Made by a program: the position numbers and the translations under genes | The notes under the pieces: generated by a model | Seen by the model: only the letters and a program-made list of their open reading frames with translations | Told to the model about the DNA's origin: nothing | Databases searched by the model: none | Assembly (NCBI GenBank): GCA_021545595.1 | Contig: JAJRVG010000184.1 | Location: 1 to 5,289, forward strand | Origin: Zetaproteobacteria bacterium | Lineage (GTDB): Bacteria > Pseudomonadota > Zetaproteobacteria > Mariprofundales > Mariprofundaceae | DNA length: 5,289 nt | Direction of reading: 5' to 3' | Shown here: one piece after another, positions 1-5,289 of the stretch | How the letters are laid out: each line of letters begins with the position of its first letter | Numbering within the stretch: position 1 is the stretch's first letter

Positions 1-1073
1 AGGTTTCTGAAACGCGTAAGGAAGCACTGCGCCCTCAGATGCAGCTGGTGGATCCGAAAGATCCGGAAGCTGATCCGATCATTATTCCGCGTACCAGTGT
101 TCCGGCACGCTACTTCCTGTCACCGGGTGCAATCCTGAACAGGGAAGAGGGTGAGGAAGTTAAAGCGGGTGATGTGCTTGCACGTCTGCCTCGTGAAACA
201 TCGAAGACCAAGGATATTACCGGCGGTCTTCCTCGCGTGGTTGAACTGTTTGAAGCACGTAAGCCGAAGAATCTGGCATTTATTGCAGCCTGTGATGGTG
301 CAATCAGTTTCGGTAAGGATATTCGCGGCAAACGCCGTGTTTATGTTGAGCCGGATGATGGTTCTGATCCGTTTGAGTATCAGATTCCAAAGGGAAGTCA
401 CCTGACTGTTCAGGAGGGTGACCGTGTTCGCCGTGGTGAACGTCTGATGGAAGGCTCACCTGCACCTCAGGATATTCTGAAAGTTCTGGGTGTAGAGGCT
501 CTGGCCAACTACCTGACTGATGAGGTGCAGGAGGTTTACCGACTACAGGGTGTGAAGATCAACGACAAGCACATTGAGGTGATTGTTCGTCAGATGATGC
601 GTAAAGTGCAGATTATCGAGCCCGGTGCCTCCACATTTGTGGCAGGAGAGCAGGTGACCCGTAAGGCAGCACTTTCACAAAATCGGAAATTGATTGCTGC
701 AGGCAAGGTTCCTGCGACCATCGAACCGATTCTTCTGGGTATCACCAAATCTTCGTTGAACACCGAGTCGTTTATCTCAGCGGCATCGTTCCAGGAGACG
801 ACACGTGTAATCACGGAAGCTGCTCTGGCAGGAAAAGTTGACTGGCTGACCGGGCTCAAGGAAAATGTAATCCTTGGTCGTCTTCTGCCGGCTGGCACAG
901 GCCTGGCAACTCGTATGGCGCCTAAGCCTGAGGGTGAAGAGGAAGTGGCAGAGGTGGTTGAAAAAGCCGATGCTATCCGTGAAGCTGAGATTGCCCGTGA
1001 ACTCTCCGAAGTGGGTGCTGAAGAGGGTGCCGGAGGGGATGCCGGAATCGTTTCGGCGGATGAAGCCGCGTAA
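1..1073 (+). CDS. rpoC: RNA polymerase beta' subunit, C-terminal part (5' end outside window)
   Basis: The frame is open from base 3, before the first visible ATG (39), so this is the 3' ~356 codons of a ~1400-codon gene. RpoC forms the catalytic clamp and trigger-loop side of RNA polymerase in the cytoplasm. In order: the end of the SI3 insertion, a sandwich-barrel segment with PARYFLSPGAILN; the C-terminal trigger-loop helix, TKDITGGLPRVVELFEARKP; a second barrel, ISFGKDIRGKRR; the nearly invariant EVYRLQGVKINDKHIEVIVR; and the jaw/omega-binding end with LLGITKSSLNTESFISAASF and GLKENVILGRLLPAGTG. Identity to E. coli RpoC is unmistakable from memory. After the conserved end, ~50 residues form an acidic Glu/Ala-rich tail of low complexity. 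The TAA at 1071 is followed within 20 nt by a terminator, so rpoC ends its transcription unit here. Confidence 0.98.
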   Translation, partial: VSETRKEALRPQMQLVDPKDPEADPIIIPRTSVPARYFLSPGAILNREEGEEVKAGDVLARLPRETSKTKDITGGLPRVVELFEARKPKNLAFIAACDGAISFGKDIRGKRRVYVEPDDGSDPFEYQIPKGSHLTVQEGDRVRRGERLMEGSPAPQDILKVLGVEALANYLTDEVQEVYRLQGVKINDKHIEVIVRQMMRKVQIIEPGASTFVAGEQVTRKAALSQNRKLIAAGKVPATIEPILLGITKSSLNTESFISAASFQETTRVITEAALAGKVDWLTGLKENVILGRLLPAGTGLATRMAPKPEGEEEVAEVVEKADAIREAEIARELSEVGAEEGAGGDAGIVSADEAA

Positions 1074-1092
1074 GCAGCTTGTCCAATCGTAT

Positions 1093-1124
1093 AAAAAGAG
1101 GCTCCTTCGGGGCCTCTTTTTTTG
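1093..1124 (+). terminator. Rho-independent terminator of the rpoC operon
   Basis: AAAAAGAGGC (1093-1102) pairs perfectly with GCCTCTTTTT (1112-1121). CC (1104-1105) then pairs with GG (1110-1111), leaving one bulged T at 1103 and closing a C(UUCG)G tetraloop. A run of seven T follows the GC part of the stem (1117-1123). It starts 19 nt after the rpoC stop. The A-run on the left side means the same hairpin could also stop transcription coming from the opposite direction, although no - strand gene nearby needs it. Confidence 0.93.
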
Positions 1125-1175
1125 TTTGTGGGCAAGCGCACTCGATGTGAAAAAACAGCGCTTTGTTTACATGGC

Positions 1176-1184
1176 TGCTATGCT
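1176..1184 (+). promoter_or_regulatory. Possible extended -10 promoter element for the cytochrome-gloA unit
   Basis: TGCTATGCT (1176-1184) contains a TGn extension followed by TATGCT, a 4/6 match to the -10 hexamer. It lies between the rpoC terminator and the cytochrome gene, where a promoter is required. There is no -35 hexamer at a 16-18 nt spacing. An alternative pairing is TTTACA (1166-1171) with TTTATT (1189-1194), spacing 17. The sequence alone does not decide between them, so only the presence of a promoter in 1125-1218 is reasonably safe. Confidence 0.25.
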
Positions 1185-1220
1185 AGGTTTTATTTGATGG
1201 TGTTGAAAAGATGAACCTGT

Positions 1221-1225
1221 GGAGG
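1221..1225 (+). promoter_or_regulatory. Shine-Dalgarno site fixing the cytochrome start
   Basis: GGAGG lies 5 nt upstream of ATG 1231. The longer in-frame GTG at 1219 overlaps this site and would add MEAV in front of the lipoprotein signal peptide, so ATG 1231 is the better start. Confidence 0.75.
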
Positions 1226-1230
1226 CTGTG

Positions 1231-1944
1231 ATGCGAGTAAGTTATCTGTTTTTAAGCATGCTGGTCATGGCTGGCGTGACCGCCTGTCAGCGGGAAAGCA
1301 GTTCGGTGACAACGGTGACATCACCTGAAGCAACCACAACTTCACAACAGGCAACCCAGCCTGAAGTGGCCGGGCAGACGACCATGCCTGCCACCGGGAG
1401 CAATTCCAAAGCGGCAAAAGAGGTGGCGGCCATAGAAAAAGCGGGTACGAATAAAGCAGTTATAGAAGAGGAGGTGAAAGCAGCAGTTGCACCTGCTGTT
1501 CCGACATCACCGGCTCTGCCGGAAGCGGTTGCCATTTCACCTCCGGTCGTAGAGAAACCTGACGATGTGGCTAAGGCTGTGGAAAAAGCGAAGCCGATTG
1601 TAATGGTTGAGCAGCCATCAGGTGATCCTCTACAGGGTGCAAAGGTTGCGAGGAAATGTAATGCATGCCATACCTTTGGTCAGGGCGGAAAAAACAAAAC
1701 AGGACCAAACCTGTTCAGCGTTTTTGGCCGGACAAAAGGTAGCGTTGCAGGTTTCAGATATGGTTCATACCTGAAAGCAGAGAACGCAGCGAAAGAGATA
1801 TGGAACGCAGCCTCTCTGCGTGCATGGATTGCGAACTCAAAGGCTACAGCCAGAGCTTCCGGATATAAAACCAGGATGCCAGCACAGAAGGTCACCGGAA
1901 CAAAAGCTGATAATCTTATGGCCTACCTGAAAAGTCTCAAGTAG
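1231..1944 (+). CDS. Lipid-anchored class I (mitochondrial/c2-type) monoheme cytochrome c with long linker
   Basis: A probable periplasmic electron carrier held at the membrane. From ATG 1231 the protein has 237 residues. Residues 1-18 form a lipoprotein signal peptide (MRVS, a hydrophobic core, then VTA) and Cys19 is the lipobox cysteine. Residues 20-130 are low complexity, rich in Ala, Thr, Pro, Val, Glu and Lys, and probably an unfolded tether. Residues 131-237 form one cytochrome c domain: CNACH at 143-147 binds haem, GPNLFSVFGR follows as in mitochondrial cytochrome c, Met216 in RMPAQ is the likely sixth haem ligand, and LMAYLKSLK is the typical C-terminal helix. The fold, haem motif and axial Met are visible; the redox partner is not. 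Haem attachment would need Sec export and the cytochrome c maturation system, not seen here. gloA follows after 16 nt. Alternative start: GTG 1219, less likely. Confidence 0.9.
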   Translation: MRVSYLFLSMLVMAGVTACQRESSSVTTVTSPEATTTSQQATQPEVAGQTTMPATGSNSKAAKEVAAIEKAGTNKAVIEEEVKAAVAPAVPTSPALPEAVAISPPVVEKPDDVAKAVEKAKPIVMVEQPSGDPLQGAKVARKCNACHTFGQGGKNKTGPNLFSVFGRTKGSVAGFRYGSYLKAENAAKEIWNAASLRAWIANSKATARASGYKTRMPAQKVTGTKADNLMAYLKSLK

Positions 1945-1960
1945 GGAGATGAGTGGCCAT

Positions 1961-2344
1961 ATGCGTCTGTTGCACACCATGATTCGGGTTGGAGATCTGG
2001 AAAAATCAATTGCCTTTTATACGCAACTCCTTGGTATGAAACTGCTGCGTAGAAAAGATTATCCGGGAGGGCGTTTTACACTGGCCTTTGTCGGTTATGG
2101 GGATGAGGCTGATACGGCTGTTGTTGAGTTGACCCATAACTGGGACAGGGACTCATATGATATTGGCGATGGTTTTGGGCATGTGGCTATTGGTGTGGAA
2201 GATATCTACAAAACCTGTGACGCCATCAAAGCCCGGGGCGGCCTCGTCACACGAGACCCCGGCCCGATGAAACACGGCACTACGGTGATTGCATTTGTAA
2301 AAGACCCGGACGGCTATGCCATTGAGTTGATTGAAACTCAGTAG
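1961..2344 (+). CDS. gloA: Lactoylglutathione lyase (glyoxalase I)
   Basis: Converts the hemithioacetal of methylglyoxal and glutathione to S-lactoylglutathione in the cytosol, the first step of methylglyoxal detoxification. The 127-residue product is a two-module VOC-fold protein starting MRLLHTMIRVGDLEKSI, nearly the same as E. coli GloA. All four metal ligands fall at E. coli numbering: His5, Glu56 (VVELTHNW), His74 (GFGHVAIGV) and Glu122 (YAIELIE). The short bacterial form, without the inserts of Zn-type eukaryotic enzymes, suggests the Ni/Co-activated class. An in-frame ATG at 1949 adds four residues, but the GGGAG at 1944-1948 touches it directly; ATG 1961 matches the family start and leaves a 12-nt spacer. 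It lies 16 nt after the cytochrome stop, so probable co-transcription. The 3' end overlaps the convergent slyX. Confidence 0.96.
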   Translation: MRLLHTMIRVGDLEKSIAFYTQLLGMKLLRRKDYPGGRFTLAFVGYGDEADTAVVELTHNWDRDSYDIGDGFGHVAIGVEDIYKTCDAIKARGGLVTRDPGPMKHGTTVIAFVKDPDGYAIELIETQ

Positions 2345-2541
2345 TGTGGCGGAGGAACATCCTCTTCGACTCTGGCGATTTGTGAGGATGAGCTGCTTTT
2401 TAGATGTTCACGAACGCGTCTTAGCTCAATCTCTAAAGTATCGATCTGTTTCTGCTGGCGGGTTACCACATCATTCAGTTCCTGAATCATGTGATCCTGA
2501 TAGGAGAGTTTTGTTTCCAGTTCAATAATACGTTTTTCCAT
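2338..2541 (-). CDS. slyX: SlyX family protein
   Basis: A 67-residue protein of the SlyX family, whose molecular role is unknown. It starts MEKRIIELETKLSYQDHMIQ and continues with ELNDVVTRQQKQIDTLEIEL. This is heptad-like with Leu/Ile at a/d spacing, so it is nearly all one coiled coil. After the coil comes a Ser-rich hinge and the family's hallmark C-terminus, EEDVPPPHY, as in E. coli SlyX (72 residues). The frame is open further upstream (to about 2628), but those residues (SPHATSRYNLPL and before) do not resemble the family, so ATG 2541 is chosen. No Shine-Dalgarno sequence precedes it; see the -10 element at 2551-2556. The stop lies inside the gloA 3' end on the other strand. srkA is upstream on the same strand, but 218 nt away. 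Confidence 0.9.
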   Translation of the reverse strand: MEKRIIELETKLSYQDHMIQELNDVVTRQQKQIDTLEIELRRVREHLKSSSSSQIARVEEDVPPPHY

Positions 2542-2759
2542 AAGCGGAAGGTTATAGCGAGAAGTGGCATGTGGCGAAACAATTCCACACATGGATCTGC
2601 CCCAGGGCACTCTCTCTGCCTTCGGCATTCACCTTGTGTGGCTGGGTAAGGGCAGGACAAGTCGGCAGGATAGCCGATTTGGACGGTCTTTCCGCCCGAA
2701 GGGTGAGGGGTATGGACGCCCCGAATCAAGCCCTTGGCCGAATGAAACAAATCAAACAA
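2542..2759. other. Gene-free, hairpin-rich gap between srkA and slyX; possible structured RNA
   Basis: No reading frame here resembles a protein I know. Read on the + strand it can fold as follows. Helix A: CTGCCC 2597-2602 with GGGCAG 2650-2655, enclosing the small hairpin TGCC-TTC-GGCA at 2617-2627. Helix B: nine pairs, 2658-2666 with 2673-2681, loop AGGATA. Helix C: CGCCC-GAA-GGGTG, 2693-2705. Helix D: GGGGT-ATGGAC-GCCCC, 2707-2722. Helices B, C and D each contain one G-U pair that would be a mismatched A-C on the - strand, which favours a + strand RNA. Against this, an alternative stem 2681-2686/2692-2697 favours the - strand, and there is no U-run terminator or clear promoter on the + strand. 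It matches none of tRNA, tmRNA, RNase P RNA, SRP RNA or common riboswitches by eye. It may simply be the untranslated end of the srkA message. Confidence 0.35.
2551..2556 (-). promoter_or_regulatory. slyX: Candidate -10 element for slyX
   Basis: Read on the - strand, TATAAC matches the TATAAT consensus at 5 of 6 positions. Its last base lies 9 nt before the A of the slyX ATG. Transcription would start about 7 nt downstream of the hexamer, leaving a leader of only a few bases. This agrees with the absence of a Shine-Dalgarno sequence. The -35 region is poor: TTTCGC at spacing 17, or TTGTTT at spacing 20. Confidence 0.3.
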
Positions 2760-3746
2760 CTAAATCCATTGCAGCGGCTCCTCATGCAGGGCAGATGCCT
2801 GCTCTTTGAGTGATAGTATATGCTCTTCCCAATAGTTCTGGCTGTTGAACCAGGGGAAGGCATATTTAAAGGCCGGGTCTTCCCAACGTCGGGCCAGCCA
2901 TGCTGCATAGTGCATCATGCGTAGTGTGCGCAGCCCCTCTATCATTGCCAGTTCCCGGAGATCAAATTCAAAAAAGCGGGTATAACCTTCAAGAAACTCT
3001 GAAAGTGCTGCTTCACGATGATTACGGCTGCCAGCAAGAAACATCCAGAGATCCTGAACGGCAGGCCCCATGCGCGCATCATCGAAGTCCACAATGTGCG
3101 GACCGGAGTCTGTCCACAATATATTGCCAGGGTGGCAGTCGCCATGCAGTCGAATATGTGAGGCTGATGTGACGCCGTCAAAGATCGTTTCGATGTGATC
3201 GAGCACTCCCTCTGCCACCGTTTCATAGGCAGCTTTAAGCTCTGGCGGAATAAACCCCTTATCCAGGAGATAGTTGCAGGAGTCATCACCGAAGTGCTCA
3301 ATATTCAGTGTAGGACGATATTCAAACGGTGTGGTAGCACCAAGTGCATGGATGCGCCCCATAAAGCGACCCAACTGCTTAAGTTGGGCCATGTTTTCCA
3401 GGTCAGGGGCACGACCTCCCCTTAAGGGGTAAAGGGAAAAACGGTAATTGTTGTGGATAAAAAGTGTCTCCCCGTCAAACTCAAGCGGAGGCACTACAGG
3501 AATTTCAAGTGCAGCCAGTTCAAGGGTAAAGCCATGCTCTTCAAGGATGGATTTATCCTTCCAGCGGTTAGGACGATAGAATTTAGCTACAACAGGTTTT
3601 TCACCCTCAATACCGATCTGATAGACACGGTTTTCATATGAGTTCAGTGCCATTTGACTGCCATCACATTCAAACCCGATACTCTCAATAGCCTGAAGAA
3701 CCTGCTCCGGCCCCAGATTGTAGAAGGAGTCAGCTGATTCCGGCAT
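2760..3746 (-). CDS. srkA: Stress response serine/threonine kinase SrkA (YihE/RdoA)
   Basis: A cytoplasmic protein kinase of the aminoglycoside-phosphotransferase (APH)-like fold; in E. coli it belongs to the Cpx envelope-stress regulon and protects stressed cells from death. The product is 328 residues, the same as E. coli SrkA. N-lobe: LNSYENRVYQ (35-43) at the nucleotide loop and Lys55 in VVAKFYRP. C-lobe: LHGDCHPGNILW with catalytic Asp203 and Asn208, then IVDFDDA with metal-binding Asp220. The signature GPAVQDLWM follows, then AWLARRW and PAFKYAFPWF near the end. All key residues are present, so it should be active. The ATG shares a base with the tlyA TGA (TGATG), and GGAA a few bases upstream is the only weak ribosome site, so translational coupling is likely. 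In E. coli the neighbour is dsbA; here it is tlyA and an M48 protease. The - strand partner downstream is slyX, after a 218-nt gap. Confidence 0.96.
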   Translation of the reverse strand: MPESADSFYNLGPEQVLQAIESIGFECDGSQMALNSYENRVYQIGIEGEKPVVAKFYRPNRWKDKSILEEHGFTLELAALEIPVVPPLEFDGETLFIHNNYRFSLYPLRGGRAPDLENMAQLKQLGRFMGRIHALGATTPFEYRPTLNIEHFGDDSCNYLLDKGFIPPELKAAYETVAEGVLDHIETIFDGVTSASHIRLHGDCHPGNILWTDSGPHIVDFDDARMGPAVQDLWMFLAGSRNHREAALSEFLEGYTRFFEFDLRELAMIEGLRTLRMMHYAAWLARRWEDPAFKYAFPWFNSQNYWEEHILSLKEQASALHEEPLQWI

Positions 3747-4501
3747 CAGGTTCCACGAGTAAGACCAAGGAGATATTCAATATTGCCTTTAGGGCCGTGA
3801 ATGGGGGACTCAGTTACACCAACAACCTCTGCATCGGCAAGCTCCGGGATAAATTCAAGAATTTTATCAATGGCGGACTGGCGGACTTCATCATCCTTTA
3901 CCACCCCTTTAAGCAGAAGTTTTGGGACGACTTCAAACTGAGGCTTAATCAGGGCCACACACCAGCCGCCCTTTTTCAGAAAGGGCCAGGCATGTGGCAA
4001 CACCCTGGTGAGTGAGATGAATGAGGTATCAATGACAATGGCATCTATGGCTTCCGGAATCAGTTCCGCTGTAAGCAGGCGTACGTGGGTCTTCTCAAGA
4101 TTAATCACACGCGGCTCGTTCCGCATTTTGTAATGAAGCTGGCTGTGCCCGACATCCACTGCATAGACTTTTTCAGCGCCATTTTGTAGTAGCAGATCGG
4201 TAAAGCCACCCGTTGATGCACCCACATCCATGCAGATAGCGCCCTTAGGGTCAAAAGGGAAATGGTTGAGTGCTTTTTCCAGTTTCAGGCCGCCCCGGGA
4301 TACATATTTAAGCCTCTCGCGCACTTCGATTTCCACATCACCACGAAACCTGGTGCCTGCTTTATCAGACTTCTGGCCATTCACATAAACCAGACCTGCC
4401 ATAATCAGCCGCTGAGCCTGGGAGTCACTTTCGGCCAGATCCCGCTTGGTTAGCAGGTGGTCAAGACGTATCTTTTTGGGGGCTGCTGATGTGCTGGACA
4501 A
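3746..4501 (-). CDS. tlyA: TlyA family rRNA (cytidine-2'-O)-methyltransferase
   Basis: Methylates the ribose 2'-OH of 23S C1920 (E. coli numbering) and, in the longer type, also 16S C1409; historically misnamed hemolysin. From TTG 4501 it has 251 residues. An N-terminal S4 RNA-binding domain (RLDHLLTKRDLAES, QRLIMAGLVYVNG) leads via YVSRGGLKL into an FtsJ-like methyltransferase. SAM motif I is MDVGASTGGFTDLLL. The expected Lys-Asp-Lys-Glu set is present: Lys73 (RGGLKL), Asp158 (IDTSFISL), Lys186 (IKPQFE) and Glu242 (GNIEYL). No ATG or GTG lies before the S4 domain; only TTG 4501 and TTG 4537 (12 residues longer) are available, both inside the M48 gene and without a ribosome site. 4501 gives the usual short N-terminus, which would fit the type acting on 23S only; 4537 cannot be excluded. 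Translation probably depends on ribosomes finishing the M48 frame. Confidence 0.93.
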   Translation of the reverse strand: MSSTSAAPKKIRLDHLLTKRDLAESDSQAQRLIMAGLVYVNGQKSDKAGTRFRGDVEIEVRERLKYVSRGGLKLEKALNHFPFDPKGAICMDVGASTGGFTDLLLQNGAEKVYAVDVGHSQLHYKMRNEPRVINLEKTHVRLLTAELIPEAIDAIVIDTSFISLTRVLPHAWPFLKKGGWCVALIKPQFEVVPKLLLKGVVKDDEVRQSAIDKILEFIPELADAEVVGVTESPIHGPKGNIEYLLGLTRGT

Positions 4502-5289
4502 ATCGGTTTGGCAGACGAATGCCGGTCGGCTCCTCAAGCGAAAGCTTTTTTACGTTCGACTTAAGTTGATGGATGCGTATCTGTGGAGATGGATGTGTCT
4601 TGGAGAGTACCTTGGCCGCACCCTGTTTGCGACGAGCATCCAGCAATTTTAACACATCGAACATTGCCGGGTAATCGTAACCAAGGCGATCAAGGTAGTT
4701 GATAGCTTTTTGATCTGCATCATACTCATCCGATTTATTCAAACCATTAAAGAGAGCATCTGTGGCAAAGCTGGTCATCTGATCCAGCAGCGGGCCGGGA
4801 ACACGGAAAGCATCGGCTGCCACCTCGGTTCCAACTTTCATAAGCTTTGAGTTCCTCAAGGCATTGACGATATGACGTTCGGTAACATGAGATATCTCAT
4901 GGGCCAGCACGGCAGCCAGTTCAGCTTCATCCCGCACCATGTTCAACACACCACGGGTTAAAAAGATATAGCCCCCCGGGCATGCGTAAGCATTCACATC
5001 ATCAGTCGCAAGAATGGCAACATGGTAAGGGATATCCGGCCTGTCCGAGCGTTGAGCAATCGCAGTTGCCGTCAGATTCAGGTAGTAGGTTGTCCCTGCG
5101 TTGTCTTCTATGCCGTATCTGGCAATCACCCGTGCGGCCACCCTTTTACCAAGTATGATCTCTTCTTCATTGGAGATTGGGATGAGAGCGGAGGCAGCTT
5201 TAAAGAGCTGTCGGGTTTGCCTGAATCGTTTTGAAGCCCTGTCCGAATTGCCGCCACCCAGTCCGAAACCTCCGATATCAATACCAAAA
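4461..5289 (-). CDS. M48 family zinc metalloprotease (5' end outside window)
   Basis: A probable envelope metalloprotease of the BepA/LoiP-like M48 group, which degrade or help assemble outer-membrane proteins in the periplasm. The frame has no stop up to the right edge, so a GTG at 5141 is internal: the codons upstream read NEEEIILGKRVAARVIARYG, the usual beginning of the domain, preceded by a Gly-rich stretch (IDIGGFGLGGG). Further on come VNAYACPGGYIFLTRG, the zinc site HEISH (His codons 4899-4901 and 4887-4889) in LAHEISHVTERH, and the third ligand Glu in DEYDADQKAINYL. Then THPSPQIRIHQL closes the domain; no TPR repeats follow, unlike BepA, so it resembles the short LoiP/YcaL type more. 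Any signal peptide or lipobox lies outside the window. The last ~13 codons overlap tlyA. Confidence 0.93.
   Translation of the reverse strand, partial: FGIDIGGFGLGGGNSDRASKRFRQTRQLFKAASALIPISNEEEIILGKRVAARVIARYGIEDNAGTTYYLNLTATAIAQRSDRPDIPYHVAILATDDVNAYACPGGYIFLTRGVLNMVRDEAELAAVLAHEISHVTERHIVNALRNSKLMKVGTEVAADAFRVPGPLLDQMTSFATDALFNGLNKSDEYDADQKAINYLDRLGYDYPAMFDVLKLLDARRKQGAAKVLSKTHPSPQIRIHQLKSNVKKLSLEEPTGIRLPNRFVQHISSPQKDTS

Noticed and set aside
590..1141. A 183-codon open frame antisense to rpoC
   Set aside because: It is a shadow of a conserved rpoC sequence, has a Ser/Ala-rich composition typical of antisense frames, and runs through the rpoC terminator.
1219..1230. GTG start at 1219 for the cytochrome
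   Set aside because: It overlaps the GGAGG ribosome site at 1221-1225 that serves ATG 1231, and the lipoprotein signal peptide begins naturally at MRVS.
1805..1821. Hairpin ACGCAG-CCTCT-CTGCGT
   Set aside because: It is inside the cytochrome gene, has no T-run and is no stronger than expected for coding sequence.
2233..2268. GC-rich hairpin with CTCGT-CAC-ACGAG core near the gloA end, considered as a slyX terminator
   Set aside because: It lies in conserved gloA coding sequence and has no T-run on the - strand side.
2626..2660. GCATTCACCTTG followed by a GGGTAAGGG-like stretch resembles a conserved part of proteobacterial 6S RNA
   Set aside because: The rest of 6S is absent: the closing-stem 3' motif, the upstream CCCCTGAG block at the right distance and the long rod structure are not found, and the 5' half would fall inside slyX. 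Rfam model RF00013 would settle it.
2487..2813. Open frames of 80-90 codons on both strands in the srkA-slyX gap
   Set aside because: They overlap slyX or srkA, have no ribosome site, resemble no family I know, and the region is better explained by RNA structure or untranslated sequence.
4886..4901. Perfect 16-bp palindrome CATGAGATATCTCATG
   Set aside because: It encodes the HEISH zinc motif of the M48 protease; the His and Glu codons explain most of it, and it is deep inside a coding region.
1..5289. CRISPR arrays, insertion sequences, tRNA genes, phage genes, integration sites
   Set aside because: No regularly spaced repeats, transposase or integrase motifs, terminal inverted repeats or tRNA T-arm consensus were seen on either strand.

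Overview
The window reads as ordinary chromosome from a Gram-negative proteobacterium. Signs of this are an RpoC C-terminus of proteobacterial type with the end of the SI3 insertion, a SlyX protein, a Ni/Co-type GloA, a lipobox cytochrome and an SrkA (YihE) kinase. Base composition is moderate and fairly even, with no mobile element, phage gene, CRISPR array, rRNA or recognisable tRNA. The RpoC sequence sits between alpha-, delta- and gammaproteobacterial versions as I remember them. A less sampled class such as Zetaproteobacteria would fit, but this is a weak inference.

Layout, left to right. (1) The last ~356 codons of rpoC on the + strand end in an acidic tail, followed by a strong UUCG-loop intrinsic terminator; no str operon (rpsL-rpsG-fusA) follows. 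(2) A + strand pair: a lipid-anchored class I cytochrome c with a ~110-residue Ala/Pro/Thr/Glu/Lys linker, then gloA (glyoxalase I) 16 nt later. (3) slyX on the - strand, converging on gloA so that the two reading frames overlap by 7 nt. (4) A 218-nt gene-free gap that is rich in hairpins. (5) A tight - strand cluster, transcribed right to left: M48 zinc metalloprotease (its 5' end lies beyond the window), tlyA (S4-domain rRNA 2'-O-methyltransferase) and srkA (stress-response kinase). The M48 and tlyA frames overlap by about 40 nt, and the tlyA stop overlaps the srkA start as TGATG.

How the genes may work together. M48-tlyA-srkA looks like one translationally coupled unit combining envelope protein quality control, ribosome modification and stress-kinase functions. 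The cytochrome and gloA form a second small unit serving periplasmic electron transfer and methylglyoxal detoxification; no direct functional link between those two is evident.

I see no clearly undescribed system. The best leads are the structured srkA-slyX gap, where three of four local helices contain G-U wobbles that favour a + strand RNA and two loops present GGA; the tethered cytochrome; and a possibly leaderless slyX.
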